Source: JAVBRU01 sp031547595
GTDB taxonomy: Bacteria > Bacillota > Clostridia > Christensenellales > Aristaeellaceae
Assembly (NCBI GenBank): GCA_031547595.1
Contig: JAVBRU010000084.1
Coordinates: 1-34,372, forward strand
Direction: 5' to 3'
Length of the DNA stretch: 34,372 bases
Below, in pieces: positions 22,050-30,750 of the stretch (its first letter is position 1; each line of letters begins with the position of its first letter). The position numbers and the translations under genes are program-made. Under the pieces are notes generated by a model. The model was not told the origin of the DNA. It did not search any database and saw only the letters and a program-made list of their open reading frames with translations.

Positions 22050-23009
22050 ATGCCGTTATTTGAGCCCAAGGCTTTTGATTTGACCAGCACCCGCACCTTT
22101 GACGCCAACGATCGCCATAACCTGGTGCGCATTGACACCCTGCAAAACCCCATCCTGGCGCGGGCAAGGCTGGACAGCCCGGAGCTTCGCGCCGTCGCCG
22201 GGCACATCCGCGCCGCGCGGGAAAACGACCGTCCGGTGGTGCTGTTTTATGGCGCGCATGTGATCAAGTGCGGGCTGTCTAGGTACCTGATTGATTGGGT
22301 AAAGCGCGGTATTGTGACGCACCTGGCATCCAACGGCGCGGGCAGCATCCATGATTTTGAGCTGGCATACCTTGGCGGCACCAGCGAATCGGTGCCCACT
22401 GCCATTGAGGACGGTTCCTTTGGCATGTGGGAGCAGACGGGCGCGTGGATGAACGCCGCCATCATCGCGGGCAACCGGCGCGAGTTGGGCTATGGCCATT
22501 CCCTGGCGGAATATGTGGAAAAGTATCCCAAGCGCTTCCCTTACAAAAACGATTGCGTGTTTTTCCAGGCCTACACCCACGGCGTGGCCGCCACCTACCA
22601 CATCAGCATTGGTACGGACATCATTCATCAGCATCCCACGGCGGATTTTGCCGCGCTGGGCGGCGCGAGCGGCCAGGACTTCCGCATTTTTGTCAATTCC
22701 ATCAAACATCTGGAGGGCGGCGTATTCCTCAACATCGGCTCTGCCGTAATGGGCGCGGAGGTGTTTTTGAAGGCACTATCCATCGTGCGCAATAACGGCT
22801 TTAAAACCCAGAACATCACTACCGCCAATTTTGACATTGTGGATTTGGGCGATTATAAAGCGCCGGTGAGCGATACAAACCCCGATTATTACTACCGCCC
22901 GCGCAAGAATATCGTCAACCGCCCGGTCAGCCTGGGCGGCAACGGCTATCACATCTGCGGCAATCATCTGGACACCATCCCCACATTGCACGCACTATTA
23001 ATGGAGTGA
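22050..23009 (+). CDS. Conserved protein with deoxyhypusine-synthase-like features
   Basis: 319 residues from the ATG at 22050; GAGGG abuts an upstream ATG at 22044 and is correctly spaced for 22050. The core pattern FYGAHVIKCGLSRYLIDWVK, THLASNGAGSIHDFELAYLG and GGTSESV resembles the nucleotide-binding region of deoxyhypusine-synthase-like bacterial proteins. Later come GTDIIHQHP, GGVFLNIGSAVMGAEVFLKA and a C-terminal GGNGYHICGNH. It heads the operon with a heptose-7-phosphate kinase and a GmhA-like isomerase, so a sugar-related reaction is more likely here than eIF5A modification, which bacteria lack. The exact reaction is unknown. Confidence 0.7.
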   Translation: MPLFEPKAFDLTSTRTFDANDRHNLVRIDTLQNPILARARLDSPELRAVAGHIRAARENDRPVVLFYGAHVIKCGLSRYLIDWVKRGIVTHLASNGAGSIHDFELAYLGGTSESVPTAIEDGSFGMWEQTGAWMNAAIIAGNRRELGYGHSLAEYVEKYPKRFPYKNDCVFFQAYTHGVAATYHISIGTDIIHQHPTADFAALGGASGQDFRIFVNSIKHLEGGVFLNIGSAVMGAEVFLKALSIVRNNGFKTQNITTANFDIVDLGDYKAPVSDTNPDYYYRPRKNIVNRPVSLGGNGYHICGNHLDTIPTLHALLME

Positions 23010-23013
23010 CCGC

Positions 23014-23985
23014 ATGAACGAGCAAACTTTAGACCGTATTCTATCCAATATAAAGGGTCTTCGGGTGCTGGTGGTGGGTGATGCCTGCCTGGATATCTAT
23101 TGGCATGCCGATATGAAGCGGAGCACCCTCAGCCGCGAAACGCCGCATCACCCGCTGCCCATCGTGCGCGAGCGTATGACGCTGGGCGGCGCGGGCAATG
23201 TGGTGAGCAATGTGAAGGCACTGGGCATAGCTCAAGTATCCTTTATCGGCTTTGCGGGCAACGACTGGCGCGGCAAGCTGATGGCCGGGTTGTTTGAGGA
23301 GGCGGACGTGCCCGGGCTGTTGTTCTCGGACGATGTGACCACCAACGCCTACATCAAGCCCATGCGCCACGGCATATCCGATGTGGTGTATGAAGACCCG
23401 CGGCTGGATTTTGAGAACCGCTATCCCCTGTCGGAAGAGGACGAGAACACCCTGATTGCAGCCCTTGAAAGCGCCGAGGCCGATGTGGTGCTGGTGTGCG
23501 ATCAGATGGAAAACGGCTGCATCACGCCCCGCGTGCGTGCAGCCATCAACCGGCTGGGGCTTCGGCTGCCGGTGTTTGCAGACAGCCGCCACAACATCAT
23601 GTCCTTCGAAAACGTGATCATCAAGCCCAACGAGGTGGAGGCTTTTGCTGCCGTGCCGCTGCCGCAGGTGGATGCGATTGCAGCGGCGCTGCACGAAAAA
23701 ACGAAAAAGCCCGTGGTTATCACCCTGGGGCGGGAGGGTGCGCTGTACCATAACGGCAAGGCATCGCTGCAAGTGCCCGCCTTCAACGTGCCGCCGCCTG
23801 TCGATTTTGTGGGCGCGGGCGATACCTTTTTTGCGGCATTTGGCTGCGCCTATGCCGTGGCGGCGCCGGACGAGGCCATCACGCTGGGGCATCTGGCGTC
23901 CAGCATCACCATTCGAAAGCTTGGCACTACGGGCACGGCATCGCCCGAGGAACTAAGAGAAGCATTGTGGGGTTATAACCAATGA
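23014..23985 (+). CDS. D-glycero-beta-D-manno-heptose-7-phosphate kinase-like (PfkB family)
   Basis: 323 residues, matching the N-terminal kinase half of HldE/RfaE; the adenylyltransferase half is absent, as in the split HldA form. The start LRVLVVGDACLDIYWHADM is characteristic of the heptose kinase branch. RETPHHPLPIVRERMTLGGA covers the substrate-binding segment with GGAGN at residues 58-62, and DFVGAGDTFFAAFG carries the catalytic Asp270. These enzymes phosphorylate heptose-7-phosphate at C1. Start 23014 has GGAG seven bases upstream, and the stop overlaps the isomerase gene in an ATGA junction. A different sugar-phosphate substrate remains possible. Confidence 0.88.
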   Translation: MNEQTLDRILSNIKGLRVLVVGDACLDIYWHADMKRSTLSRETPHHPLPIVRERMTLGGAGNVVSNVKALGIAQVSFIGFAGNDWRGKLMAGLFEEADVPGLLFSDDVTTNAYIKPMRHGISDVVYEDPRLDFENRYPLSEEDENTLIAALESAEADVVLVCDQMENGCITPRVRAAINRLGLRLPVFADSRHNIMSFENVIIKPNEVEAFAAVPLPQVDAIAAALHEKTKKPVVITLGREGALYHNGKASLQVPAFNVPPPVDFVGAGDTFFAAFGCAYAVAAPDEAITLGHLASSITIRKLGTTGTASPEELREALWGYNQ

Positions 23986-24548
23986 CGAAAAATTTGCAAA
24001 GCGCCGTGGATGCGCTGGTGAACTGCTTCTCCAACGGCGGCAAGCTGCTGCTGTGCGGCAACGGCGGCAGCGCGGCCGATTGCGACCATATTGCCGGAGA
24101 GCTGATGAAGGGCTTCCTCAAAAAACGCCCTTTAAGCGAGGAAGAAAAGGAGCTGTTTGACGATGCCAAGCTGGCAAACACGCTGCAAAACGGCCTGCCC
24201 TGCATCAATCTGACGGGGCATGCTGCGTTGACCACCGCCTTTGCCAATGATGTGGACGGCGAATATTGCTTTGCGCAGCAGGTGCACGTGTATGCCGCAG
24301 AGTATGATGTGCTGCTATGTATTTCCACATCGGGCAACGCCAAGAACGTGTGCCACGCAGCCAAGACCGCCAGGGCGCACGGCCTGACGGTGATTGGCAT
24401 GAGCGGCGGAAACGGCGGCAAGCTGAAAAAGCTGTGCGATGTAATGCTGCTGTCAGCGCAAAAAGAAACCTATAAAATCCAAGAAGATCATGTGGTGCTT
24501 TATCACGCCCTCTGCGCCGCCGTGGAAGAAATATTTTTCGAGGAGTAA
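23982..24548 (+). CDS. SIS-domain phosphosugar isomerase, GmhA-like
   Basis: 188 residues, about the size of GmhA, which converts sedoheptulose-7-phosphate into heptose-7-phosphate. The SIS core shows LLLCGNGGSAADCDHIAGEL (loop at 26-33), VLLCISTSGNAKNV (115-119), GLTVIGMSGGNGGKLKKLCD, and a C-terminal helix with QEDHVVLYHALCAAVE that supplies the catalytic His. An insertion of about 15-20 acidic residues (PLSEEEKELFDDAKLANTL) follows the first helix, as seen in some Gram-positive and actinobacterial homologs. Coupling to the kinase gene supports the heptose assignment. It could act on another ketose phosphate. Confidence 0.85.
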   Translation: MTKNLQSAVDALVNCFSNGGKLLLCGNGGSAADCDHIAGELMKGFLKKRPLSEEEKELFDDAKLANTLQNGLPCINLTGHAALTTAFANDVDGEYCFAQQVHVYAAEYDVLLCISTSGNAKNVCHAAKTARAHGLTVIGMSGGNGGKLKKLCDVMLLSAQKETYKIQEDHVVLYHALCAAVEEIFFEE

Positions 24549-24553
24549 CGTCC

Positions 24554-27500
24554 ATGATGCAGTTTTCCAATCCCGAGATCATGAAATACAAGTTGGGGCA
24601 AATCCGCCAGGCGGCGGTGCTGCGCAGCATTGCTTTGCCCACCTGGCAGCGCCGGGAGGGCTATTATAAAGCCATTGGCGAATATGCTGGCATTCAGGAA
24701 GTGTCACCCCTGAATGTGGGCGAGCACTGGTGGGTGACGGACGGCTCTACCACGTGGTTTTCGGCGCAAGTGACCTTGCCGGAGATGCAAGCGGGCACTG
24801 CCGTGCTGGAGCTGGACTTTGGCGGCGAGGGTCTGGTGCGCATCAATGGCGAAATTGTCAGCGCCATCACGTCCTTTTGTCAGCCGCACGAGAAATACCG
24901 CACCCGTGTGGCGCTGCCCAAAGAATTGCCCGGCGAAATTATCATCGAAGCCGAGTGCGCCATGAACTACCTGGAGTTCATGTACGAGCGCGCGCATGGC
25001 GGCGGCAAGAAAATCGAGTACACTTTCAAGCATGCCGAGCTTTTGTGGCTGGACGAGGGCGTGGAAGCCTATTATTATGACGCACTGAACGCCCTGGAGG
25101 CGATGGCCGTATTGACCGGCACAAACCAAATGCGGGTGCGCGAAGCGTTGCTGCAATCCCTCGCACTGGTGGACATTGATTTTGACGACGAGCGCACGCG
25201 CAGTTGTATCCCCGCAGCCCGCGGAGCGCTGCAAAGCGCGCTGGCTGCCATCCCGCATGCTGCGGACGGCGAAGTGATATTGATCGGGCATTCGCACCTG
25301 GACACCGCGTGGTTCTGGCCGGGCAAGGAAACGGTGCGTAAGGCGGCCAAGACCTTTGCCAACGCGCTGGCGCTGATGGAGCGGTATCCGGATTTTGTGT
25401 TCGCGCACAGCCAGCCCTGGCACTACGCCATGATCAAGGAGCAGTACCCCGTGCTGTTTGCGAAGATCAAGCAGCGGGTGCAAGAAGGGCGCTGGGAGCT
25501 TCTGGGCAATGGCTGGATCGAGGCCGACACCAACATCCCCAGCGGCGAATCGCTGGTGCGGCAGCTATTGTATGGCCGCGCGTTCTATTTGAAGGAATTT
25601 GGCATCTGCAGTGATGTATACTGGATGCCCGATGTGTTCGGCTATTCCGGCGCGCTGCCACAGATCATCAAACGCTCGGGCATGAAGTACTTCTACACCG
25701 CCAAGCTGTGCAGCAACGACACCAACAAGTTCCCGTATTCGCTGTTCAACTGGCAGGGCATCGACGGCACCAAGGTGCCTGCCTACTTTTCCCGCGCGGG
25801 CTATAACAATGATCTGACGCCTGCCTTCCTGCACGATGCCTACCAGACGGTGGACGATAAAGTGACCTACAACAAAGCCTTTATGCCCTTTGGCTGGGGC
25901 GATGGCGGCGGCGGCCCGAACCCCTCCATGCTGGAGCACGCTGCGCGGCTGAAGGATTTCCCCGGCCTGCCGTCTGCAAAAATTGCCCGCACAACCGATT
26001 ATTTTGACGGTGTGCCAATGGGGGGCCTGCCCACCTGGCAGGACGAAATCTACTACGAAAATCATCGCGGCACCTACACCAGCCAGGCGGATATGAAAAA
26101 GAACAACCGTCAGTGCGAGCAGCTGCTGCGCATGGCGGAAATCGCCGGTGTGTTTGCGAACCGGCTGCTGAACGCACCCTATCAAAAGGAAGTGCTGGAT
26201 ACTGCGTGGCAGGCGCTGCTGTTCAATCAGTTCCACGATGTGCTGCCCGGCTCCTCCATCCATCATGTGTATCAGGATTGTCAAAAGAGCTATGAGAGCG
26301 TACGCACCCTTGGGCATGCCGCGCTGGATGGTGCGCTAAGCACGCTGAACGCTGCGCTGAATGTACATTCGCCTTCCGTGGTGGTGTGGAACTTCCTGGG
26401 TTTTGAGCATACCGGCATGGTGGAAGTGATTTTACCGGAAGCGCTGACGCATTGGTCGGTATCCGATGCCCCCTGCGTGAAGGAGCAGAACACGCTACGC
26501 TTTTGCGCCACCGTGCCGCCGATGGGCTGCAGGGTGTACCCATTGACAGAAGAGAGTTCGCCAGAACTGCCGTGTCTGACGGCAAATGCATCCGAATTAG
26601 AAAGCAGTTATTTTATAGTAGAAGTTGGTTCGCGGGGCGAAATCACCCGCCTGTATGACAAACGCGCAGGCCGCGAGGTGCTGGCACCGGGCGGCGCAGG
26701 CAACCGCCTGACCATCTATGAAGACAAGCCTCACTGCGAAGCCGCGTGGAACATCCATGTGGAATATCAAAACAAGAGCTGGACGCTGGCCGACGCGCAG
26801 ATTGACGTGCAGGAGGTGACGCCGCTGTATGCGTCCCTGCGCGTGGTGCGCACGTTCCATAAATCCACCATCACGCAGGTGATTACGCTGCACCGCGATA
26901 TCCCGCGCATCGATTTTGCCACCCATGTGGACTGGCAGGAGACGGAGAAAATGCTGAAGGCCTCCTTTGATGTGGATGTTTTATCGCCCATGGCCAGCTA
27001 CGAGATCGCCTTTGGCGCACTCAGCCGCCCCACCCACCGCAACACCTCCTGGGATCAGACGAGGTTTGAAGTATCTGCCCATAAGTGGGCTGATCTGAGT
27101 GAAACCGGCTATGGCGTGGCACTGATGAACGACTGCAAGTATGGCTACGACATCCATGGCAACCGTATGACGCTGACGCTGCTGCGCCGCACGGTCGATC
27201 CCGATCCGTGGGCGGATTTGGGCGAGCACAGCTTCACCTACTCTCTTTTCCCGCACACGGGCACGTGGCAGGAGGCGCAGGTGGAACGCGCGGCGTATCA
27301 GTTGAACGCGCCCTTGCTTTCACAGGTGGTGACCGGGCAGGGCGGCACGCTTTGTGCAGGCGGCTTTGCGCAGGTGGATAACCCGCACCTGATGCTGGAG
27401 AGCATCAAGCAAAGCGAGGATGGCAGCGGCATGGTGCTGCGCCTGTATGAAGCGCATGGCGCGCGCAGCACGGCCACGGTGCGCATGGCACTGCCTTTTG

Positions 27501-27619
27501 AGAAAGTGTATGAGACCAACCTGATGGAGGATATCGAAAGGGAGCTGCCTGTTGCGGATGGAGCGTTCGATTGCTCTTTCAAGCCTTTTGAAATCAAAAC
27601 ATATCTATTGAAGTATTGA
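24554..27619 (+). CDS. Alpha-mannosidase (GH38)
   Basis: 1021 residues, normal for bacterial GH38. The N-terminal region (about 1-235) is beta-rich. The catalytic domain begins with LIGHSHLDTAWFWPGKE, where His248 and Asp250 bind zinc; the nucleophile is Asp360 in YWMPDVFGYSGALPQ. The third zinc ligand is likely in NQFHDVLPGSSIHHVY. The C-terminal half has the GH38 beta-sandwich domains (ELESSYFIVEVGSRGEITRL, LYDKRAGREVL). There is no signal peptide, so it probably works in the cytoplasm on imported mannosides or glycan fragments. Its start is five bases after the isomerase stop, within the same operon. Confidence 0.95.
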   Translation: MMQFSNPEIMKYKLGQIRQAAVLRSIALPTWQRREGYYKAIGEYAGIQEVSPLNVGEHWWVTDGSTTWFSAQVTLPEMQAGTAVLELDFGGEGLVRINGEIVSAITSFCQPHEKYRTRVALPKELPGEIIIEAECAMNYLEFMYERAHGGGKKIEYTFKHAELLWLDEGVEAYYYDALNALEAMAVLTGTNQMRVREALLQSLALVDIDFDDERTRSCIPAARGALQSALAAIPHAADGEVILIGHSHLDTAWFWPGKETVRKAAKTFANALALMERYPDFVFAHSQPWHYAMIKEQYPVLFAKIKQRVQEGRWELLGNGWIEADTNIPSGESLVRQLLYGRAFYLKEFGICSDVYWMPDVFGYSGALPQIIKRSGMKYFYTAKLCSNDTNKFPYSLFNWQGIDGTKVPAYFSRAGYNNDLTPAFLHDAYQTVDDKVTYNKAFMPFGWGDGGGGPNPSMLEHAARLKDFPGLPSAKIARTTDYFDGVPMGGLPTWQDEIYYENHRGTYTSQADMKKNNRQCEQLLRMAEIAGVFANRLLNAPYQKEVLDTAWQALLFNQFHDVLPGSSIHHVYQDCQKSYESVRTLGHAALDGALSTLNAALNVHSPSVVVWNFLGFEHTGMVEVILPEALTHWSVSDAPCVKEQNTLRFCATVPPMGCRVYPLTEESSPELPCLTANASELESSYFIVEVGSRGEITRLYDKRAGREVLAPGGAGNRLTIYEDKPHCEAAWNIHVEYQNKSWTLADAQIDVQEVTPLYASLRVVRTFHKSTITQVITLHRDIPRIDFATHVDWQETEKMLKASFDVDVLSPMASYEIAFGALSRPTHRNTSWDQTRFEVSAHKWADLSETGYGVALMNDCKYGYDIHGNRMTLTLLRRTVDPDPWADLGEHSFTYSLFPHTGTWQEAQVERAAYQLNAPLLSQVVTGQGGTLCAGGFAQVDNPHLMLESIKQSEDGSGMVLRLYEAHGARSTATVRMALPFEKVYETNLMEDIERELPVADGAFDCSFKPFEIKTYLLKY

Positions 27620-27633
27620 CAGGAGGCATTCTC

Positions 27634-28647
27634 ATGAAAGCATTGTTCATCGGCGGCACCGGCACCATCAGCACGGACATCTCCAAACTGTTGCTGGAGA
27701 AGGGTTGGGAGCTGACGCTGCTCAACCGCGGCACCCGAAACAGCGAGCTTCCCGGCGCCAAGCACATCCAGGCAGACATCAACGACGAGGCTGCCGTGGC
27801 CGAAAAGCTGGCTGGCCAGCACTTTGATGTGGTGGCGGATTTCATTGCCTTCATGCCCTCGCAGGTGGAGCGGGACATCCGCCTGTTTGCGGGACAAACA
27901 ACGCAGTACATCTTTATCAGCAGCGCTTCGGCCTATCAAAAGCCGCTCTCGCACCCCGTGATTACGGAATCCACCCCCCTGAGTAACCCCTATTGGCAGT
28001 ACTCCCGCAACAAAATCGCGTGCGAGGACGTACTGATGGCGGCCTACCGCGAAGGGGGCTTCCCCGTTACCATCGTGCGACCCAGCCACACGTTCTCGGA
28101 CCGTGCGCTGCCCCTGCCCCTCCATGGCGACAAGGGCTCTTGGCAGATCCTCAAACGCATGCTGGAAGGCAAGCCCGTGCTGGTGCACGATGGCGGCGCA
28201 TCGCTGTGGACGGTTACCGCGTCCAAGGATTTTGCGCCCGGCTTTGTGGGACTGATGGGCAACCTCCACGCCATTGGCGAGGCTGTGAACATCACTTCCG
28301 ACGAGTCGCTCACCTGGAACCAGATCATGGGCATCATTGCCAGGGAGCTCAGCGTGGAATACAAGCCCTGCTATGTGCCCGCCGCGCTGCTGGCAAAGAG
28401 CACGCGCTATGACTTCCGTGGTGCGCTGCTGGGCGACAAGGCCAATACCGTGATCTTTGACAACAGCAAGCTCAAGCGCCTGGTGCCGGGCTTCACCTGC
28501 ACCACCCGCTTTGACCAGGCCGCCGCGGCATCGGTGCAATACTTCCTCACCCATCCCGAAGCGCAGGTGGAGGACCCGGAGTTTGACGCGTTTTGCGATA
28601 GGATGGTGGTTGCCATGGACGCTGTGGCGCAGGTGATCAGTCAATAA
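27634..28647 (+). CDS. NAD-dependent epimerase/dehydratase family protein (extended SDR)
   Basis: 337 residues from ATG 27634, with AGGAGG seven bases upstream. The N-terminal Rossmann motif is KALFIGGTGTIS, with LLNRG after the second strand, as in the atypical SDR group that includes isoflavone-reductase-like and chloroplast CSP41-like proteins. Tyr and Lys of the active site are probably in YWQYSRNKIACEDVL, preceded by YIFISSASAYQKP. The family acts on nucleotide sugars or binds sugar/RNA ligands. It is the last gene of the sugar operon, 14 bases after the mannosidase. The substrate is not predictable. Confidence 0.88.
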   Translation: MKALFIGGTGTISTDISKLLLEKGWELTLLNRGTRNSELPGAKHIQADINDEAAVAEKLAGQHFDVVADFIAFMPSQVERDIRLFAGQTTQYIFISSASAYQKPLSHPVITESTPLSNPYWQYSRNKIACEDVLMAAYREGGFPVTIVRPSHTFSDRALPLPLHGDKGSWQILKRMLEGKPVLVHDGGASLWTVTASKDFAPGFVGLMGNLHAIGEAVNITSDESLTWNQIMGIIARELSVEYKPCYVPAALLAKSTRYDFRGALLGDKANTVIFDNSKLKRLVPGFTCTTRFDQAAAASVQYFLTHPEAQVEDPEFDAFCDRMVVAMDAVAQVISQ

Positions 28648-28735
28648 AAACACTTGAAGATTCCCCTTGGCATACAGTGGTGATGCGGCGGTTTTTTACA
28701 CAGAACCCCGCTACTACCTTGAGAGGGGAACGTAC

Positions 28736-29512
28736 ATGAGTAGTACCCTGAAAGTGTTCATCGGGGTGATGATTCCCTTTGTGGGCACATCCCTTGGCGC
28801 CGGTACGGTGTTCTTCCTTAAAAATATGGTCAAACCCTGGCTGCATCAGTTGCTGATGGGCTTTGCATCCGGGGTGATGATCGCGGCCTCGGTATGGTCT
28901 TTATTACTGCCCGCTATTGATATGGCCGAGTCTGCGGGCAATATCGCGTGGTTTCCGGCAGTGACCGGTTTTTTGTTCGGTATCTTTTTCCTTTTATTGC
29001 TGGACCGGCTGGTTCCCCACCTGCACGCAAGCGCGGATGCGCCGGAGGGCGTCAAATCCTCCCTCGGCAAGCAAACGATGCTGGCATTGGCCGTCACACT
29101 GCATAACATACCAGAAGGAATGGCCGTGGGTATCCTGTTTGCGGGCGTGCTGGCCGGGGGAATGGAGCTGAGCTTTGCTGCCGCGTTTGTGCTGGCCATT
29201 GGCATCGCGCTGCAGAACATCCCAGAAGGCGCGATCATCTCTTTGCCCCTGGCCGAGGGTGGCATGCGCCGCACAAAAGCGTTTGGTTATGGTGTGGTCT
29301 CCGGCGCGGTGGAGCCCATTGGTGCCGTTCTCACCATTTTGCTGACACAGTTGGTGGCCCCCGCGCTTCCTTATATCCTCAGCTTTGCCGCCGGGGCGAT
29401 GATCTACGTGGTGGCAGAAGAGTTGATCCCAGAATCAAAAGGCGGTATTGGCACCATCGGGGTGGCTGTTGGTTTTGCACTGATGATGGTGCTGGATGTA
29501 GCGCTGGGATAA
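28736..29512 (+). CDS. ZIP family metal transporter
   Basis: 258 residues from ATG 28736, with GAGAGGGG upstream. A longer open frame from 28667 has no such site. The protein is almost entirely membrane segments (about eight). The two metal-site helices are recognisable: helix 4 with LAVTLHNIPEGMAVGILFAG and helix 5 with AIGIALQNIPEGAIISLPLA. The His-containing acidic loop typical of ZIPs is short (LVPHLHASADAPEG). ZIP proteins import Zn2+, Fe2+ or Mn2+. It resembles the ZupT/GufA group. A terminator follows. No metal-responsive site was seen upstream; the gap 28648-28735 holds nothing clear. Confidence 0.93.
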   Translation: MSSTLKVFIGVMIPFVGTSLGAGTVFFLKNMVKPWLHQLLMGFASGVMIAASVWSLLLPAIDMAESAGNIAWFPAVTGFLFGIFFLLLLDRLVPHLHASADAPEGVKSSLGKQTMLALAVTLHNIPEGMAVGILFAGVLAGGMELSFAAAFVLAIGIALQNIPEGAIISLPLAEGGMRRTKAFGYGVVSGAVEPIGAVLTILLTQLVAPALPYILSFAAGAMIYVVAEELIPESKGGIGTIGVAVGFALMMVLDVALG

Positions 29513-29532
29513 AAACATCTTTCATGCCCTTG

Positions 29533-29557
29533 CCGCCTTTACAAAAAGGCGGTTTTT
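29533..29557 (+). terminator. Rho-independent terminator after ZIP gene
   Basis: CCGCCTTT and AAAGGCGG form a perfect 8-bp stem with loop ACAA, followed by TTTTT. Confidence 0.88.
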
Positions 29558-29567
29558 GGGGTATCAT
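29538..29567 (+). promoter_or_regulatory. Possible promoter of the chromate operon, embedded in the terminator
   Basis: TTTACA (29538-29543), an 18-base spacer and TATCAT (29562-29567) precede the first chromate gene by 28 bases. The -35 lies in the hairpin, as in the sigma array. Confidence 0.45.
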
Positions 29568-29595
29568 AAGGTATCCATTTGCAAAGAGGTGAACC

Positions 29596-30171
29596 ATGAA
29601 AAAGGATCCGTGGAAGAAATACTTTGAGCTGTTTGCCGCCATGTTTTCGCTCAGCGCGTTCACCTTTGGCGGGGGCTATGTGATGATCCCGCTGATGAAA
29701 AAGAAGTTTGTGGACGACAAAAAGTGGCTTACTGAAGAAGAAATGCTCAACATGGCCGCGCTGGCGCAGTCTGCGCCGGGGCCGATGGCGGTCAATGCCG
29801 CGCTGCTGATTGGCCGCCAGATCATGGGCTGGGGGGGCGCGCTGGTGGCCGTGGTCGGCACGGTGCTGCCGCCGCTGATCACGCTGTCGGTGGTGTCGTT
29901 GTTTTATGTGGCATTTCGAGATCACCCGGTGGTCAGCGCGGTGCTCAAGGGCATGATGGCGGGCGTGTGCGCCGTGATTTTTGATGTGGTGGCCACGATG
30001 GGCGGCAAGGTCGTCAAGGCGCGAAATCCCTTGCCAATGCTCATTTTGCTGGGTGCGTTTGCCGCCACCTATGTGCTGAACATCAATGTGGTGTATATCA
30101 TACTGGCGTGCGCCGCGCTGGGCGTGGTCGTCGGCATTTCTGACCACCGCCGCGGAAAGGAGCACCTGTGA
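29596..30171 (+). CDS. Chromate transporter, CHR family half-protein 1
   Basis: 191 residues, one CHR domain of the short-chain type. Family motifs: FAAMFSLSAFTFGGGYVMIP, WLTEEEMLNMAALAQSAPGP, then the PGPMAVNAALLIG region and a helix pair GGALVAVVGTVLPPL. Short CHR proteins are encoded in pairs and work as heterodimers that export chromate; some family members carry other anions. The SD GAGGTG precedes the ATG. The stop overlaps the start of the second half in TGATG. Confidence 0.92.
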   Translation: MKKDPWKKYFELFAAMFSLSAFTFGGGYVMIPLMKKKFVDDKKWLTEEEMLNMAALAQSAPGPMAVNAALLIGRQIMGWGGALVAVVGTVLPPLITLSVVSLFYVAFRDHPVVSAVLKGMMAGVCAVIFDVVATMGGKVVKARNPLPMLILLGAFAATYVLNINVVYIILACAALGVVVGISDHRRGKEHL

Positions 30172-30734
30172 TGATTTACTTGCAGCTGTTTTGGAGCTTC
30201 TTTCAAATTGGCCTGTTCAGCTTTGGCGGCGGATATGCGGCGATGCCGCTCATCCAAAGCCAGGTGGTCACGCAGCACGGCTGGCTGACCATGACTGCGT
30301 TTACAGACCTCATCACCCTTTCGCAGATGACGCCGGGGCCGATTGCCATCAACTCCGCCACCTTTGTGGGCATCCAGATCGCCGGGGTGGGCGGCGCGCT
30401 GGTGGCGACGCTGGGCTGCGTGCTGCCCTCCTGCGCAGTGGTGGCCATCTTGTCGTATCTGTATAGCAAATATCAGGAAATGACGGCCATGAAGGGCGCC
30501 CTTGGCGCGCTTCGCCCCGCCGTGGTGGCTCTGATTTTCTCTGCGGGGCTGAGCATGCTTTTGCATGCATTGTTCCCCAATGGCGTGTTGCTAGCCCTGT
30601 CCGCGGTGGACTGGGTAGCGGCGGCGCTGTTTGCCGTTGGACTTTTTGTGCTGCGAAAATTCCGCCCAAGCCCCACGTTGGTGATGATCGGCAGCGGCGT
30701 GGTGGGCGGTGTGATTTACTTGCTGATCGGATAA
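30171..30734 (+). CDS. Chromate transporter, CHR family half-protein 2
   Basis: 187 residues from the ATG at 30171 (a GTG at 30168 is in frame; GGAG is eight bases from the ATG). It is homologous to the preceding gene: FFQIGLFSFGGGYAAMPLIQ, GWLTMTAFTDLITLSQMTPG, then PGPIAINSATFVG and VGGALVATLGCVLPS. With half-protein 1 it should make the complete antiparallel transporter. The gene pair is followed after 16 bases by a nitroreductase gene. Confidence 0.92.
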   Translation: MIYLQLFWSFFQIGLFSFGGGYAAMPLIQSQVVTQHGWLTMTAFTDLITLSQMTPGPIAINSATFVGIQIAGVGGALVATLGCVLPSCAVVAILSYLYSKYQEMTAMKGALGALRPAVVALIFSAGLSMLLHALFPNGVLLALSAVDWVAAALFAVGLFVLRKFRPSPTLVMIGSGVVGGVIYLLIG

Positions 30735-30750
30735 TGAAGGAGGTTCTCTG

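Noticed and set aside
27298..28653. Antisense open frame opposite the SDR gene
   Set aside because: It crosses the boundary of two well-supported sense genes and has no motif.
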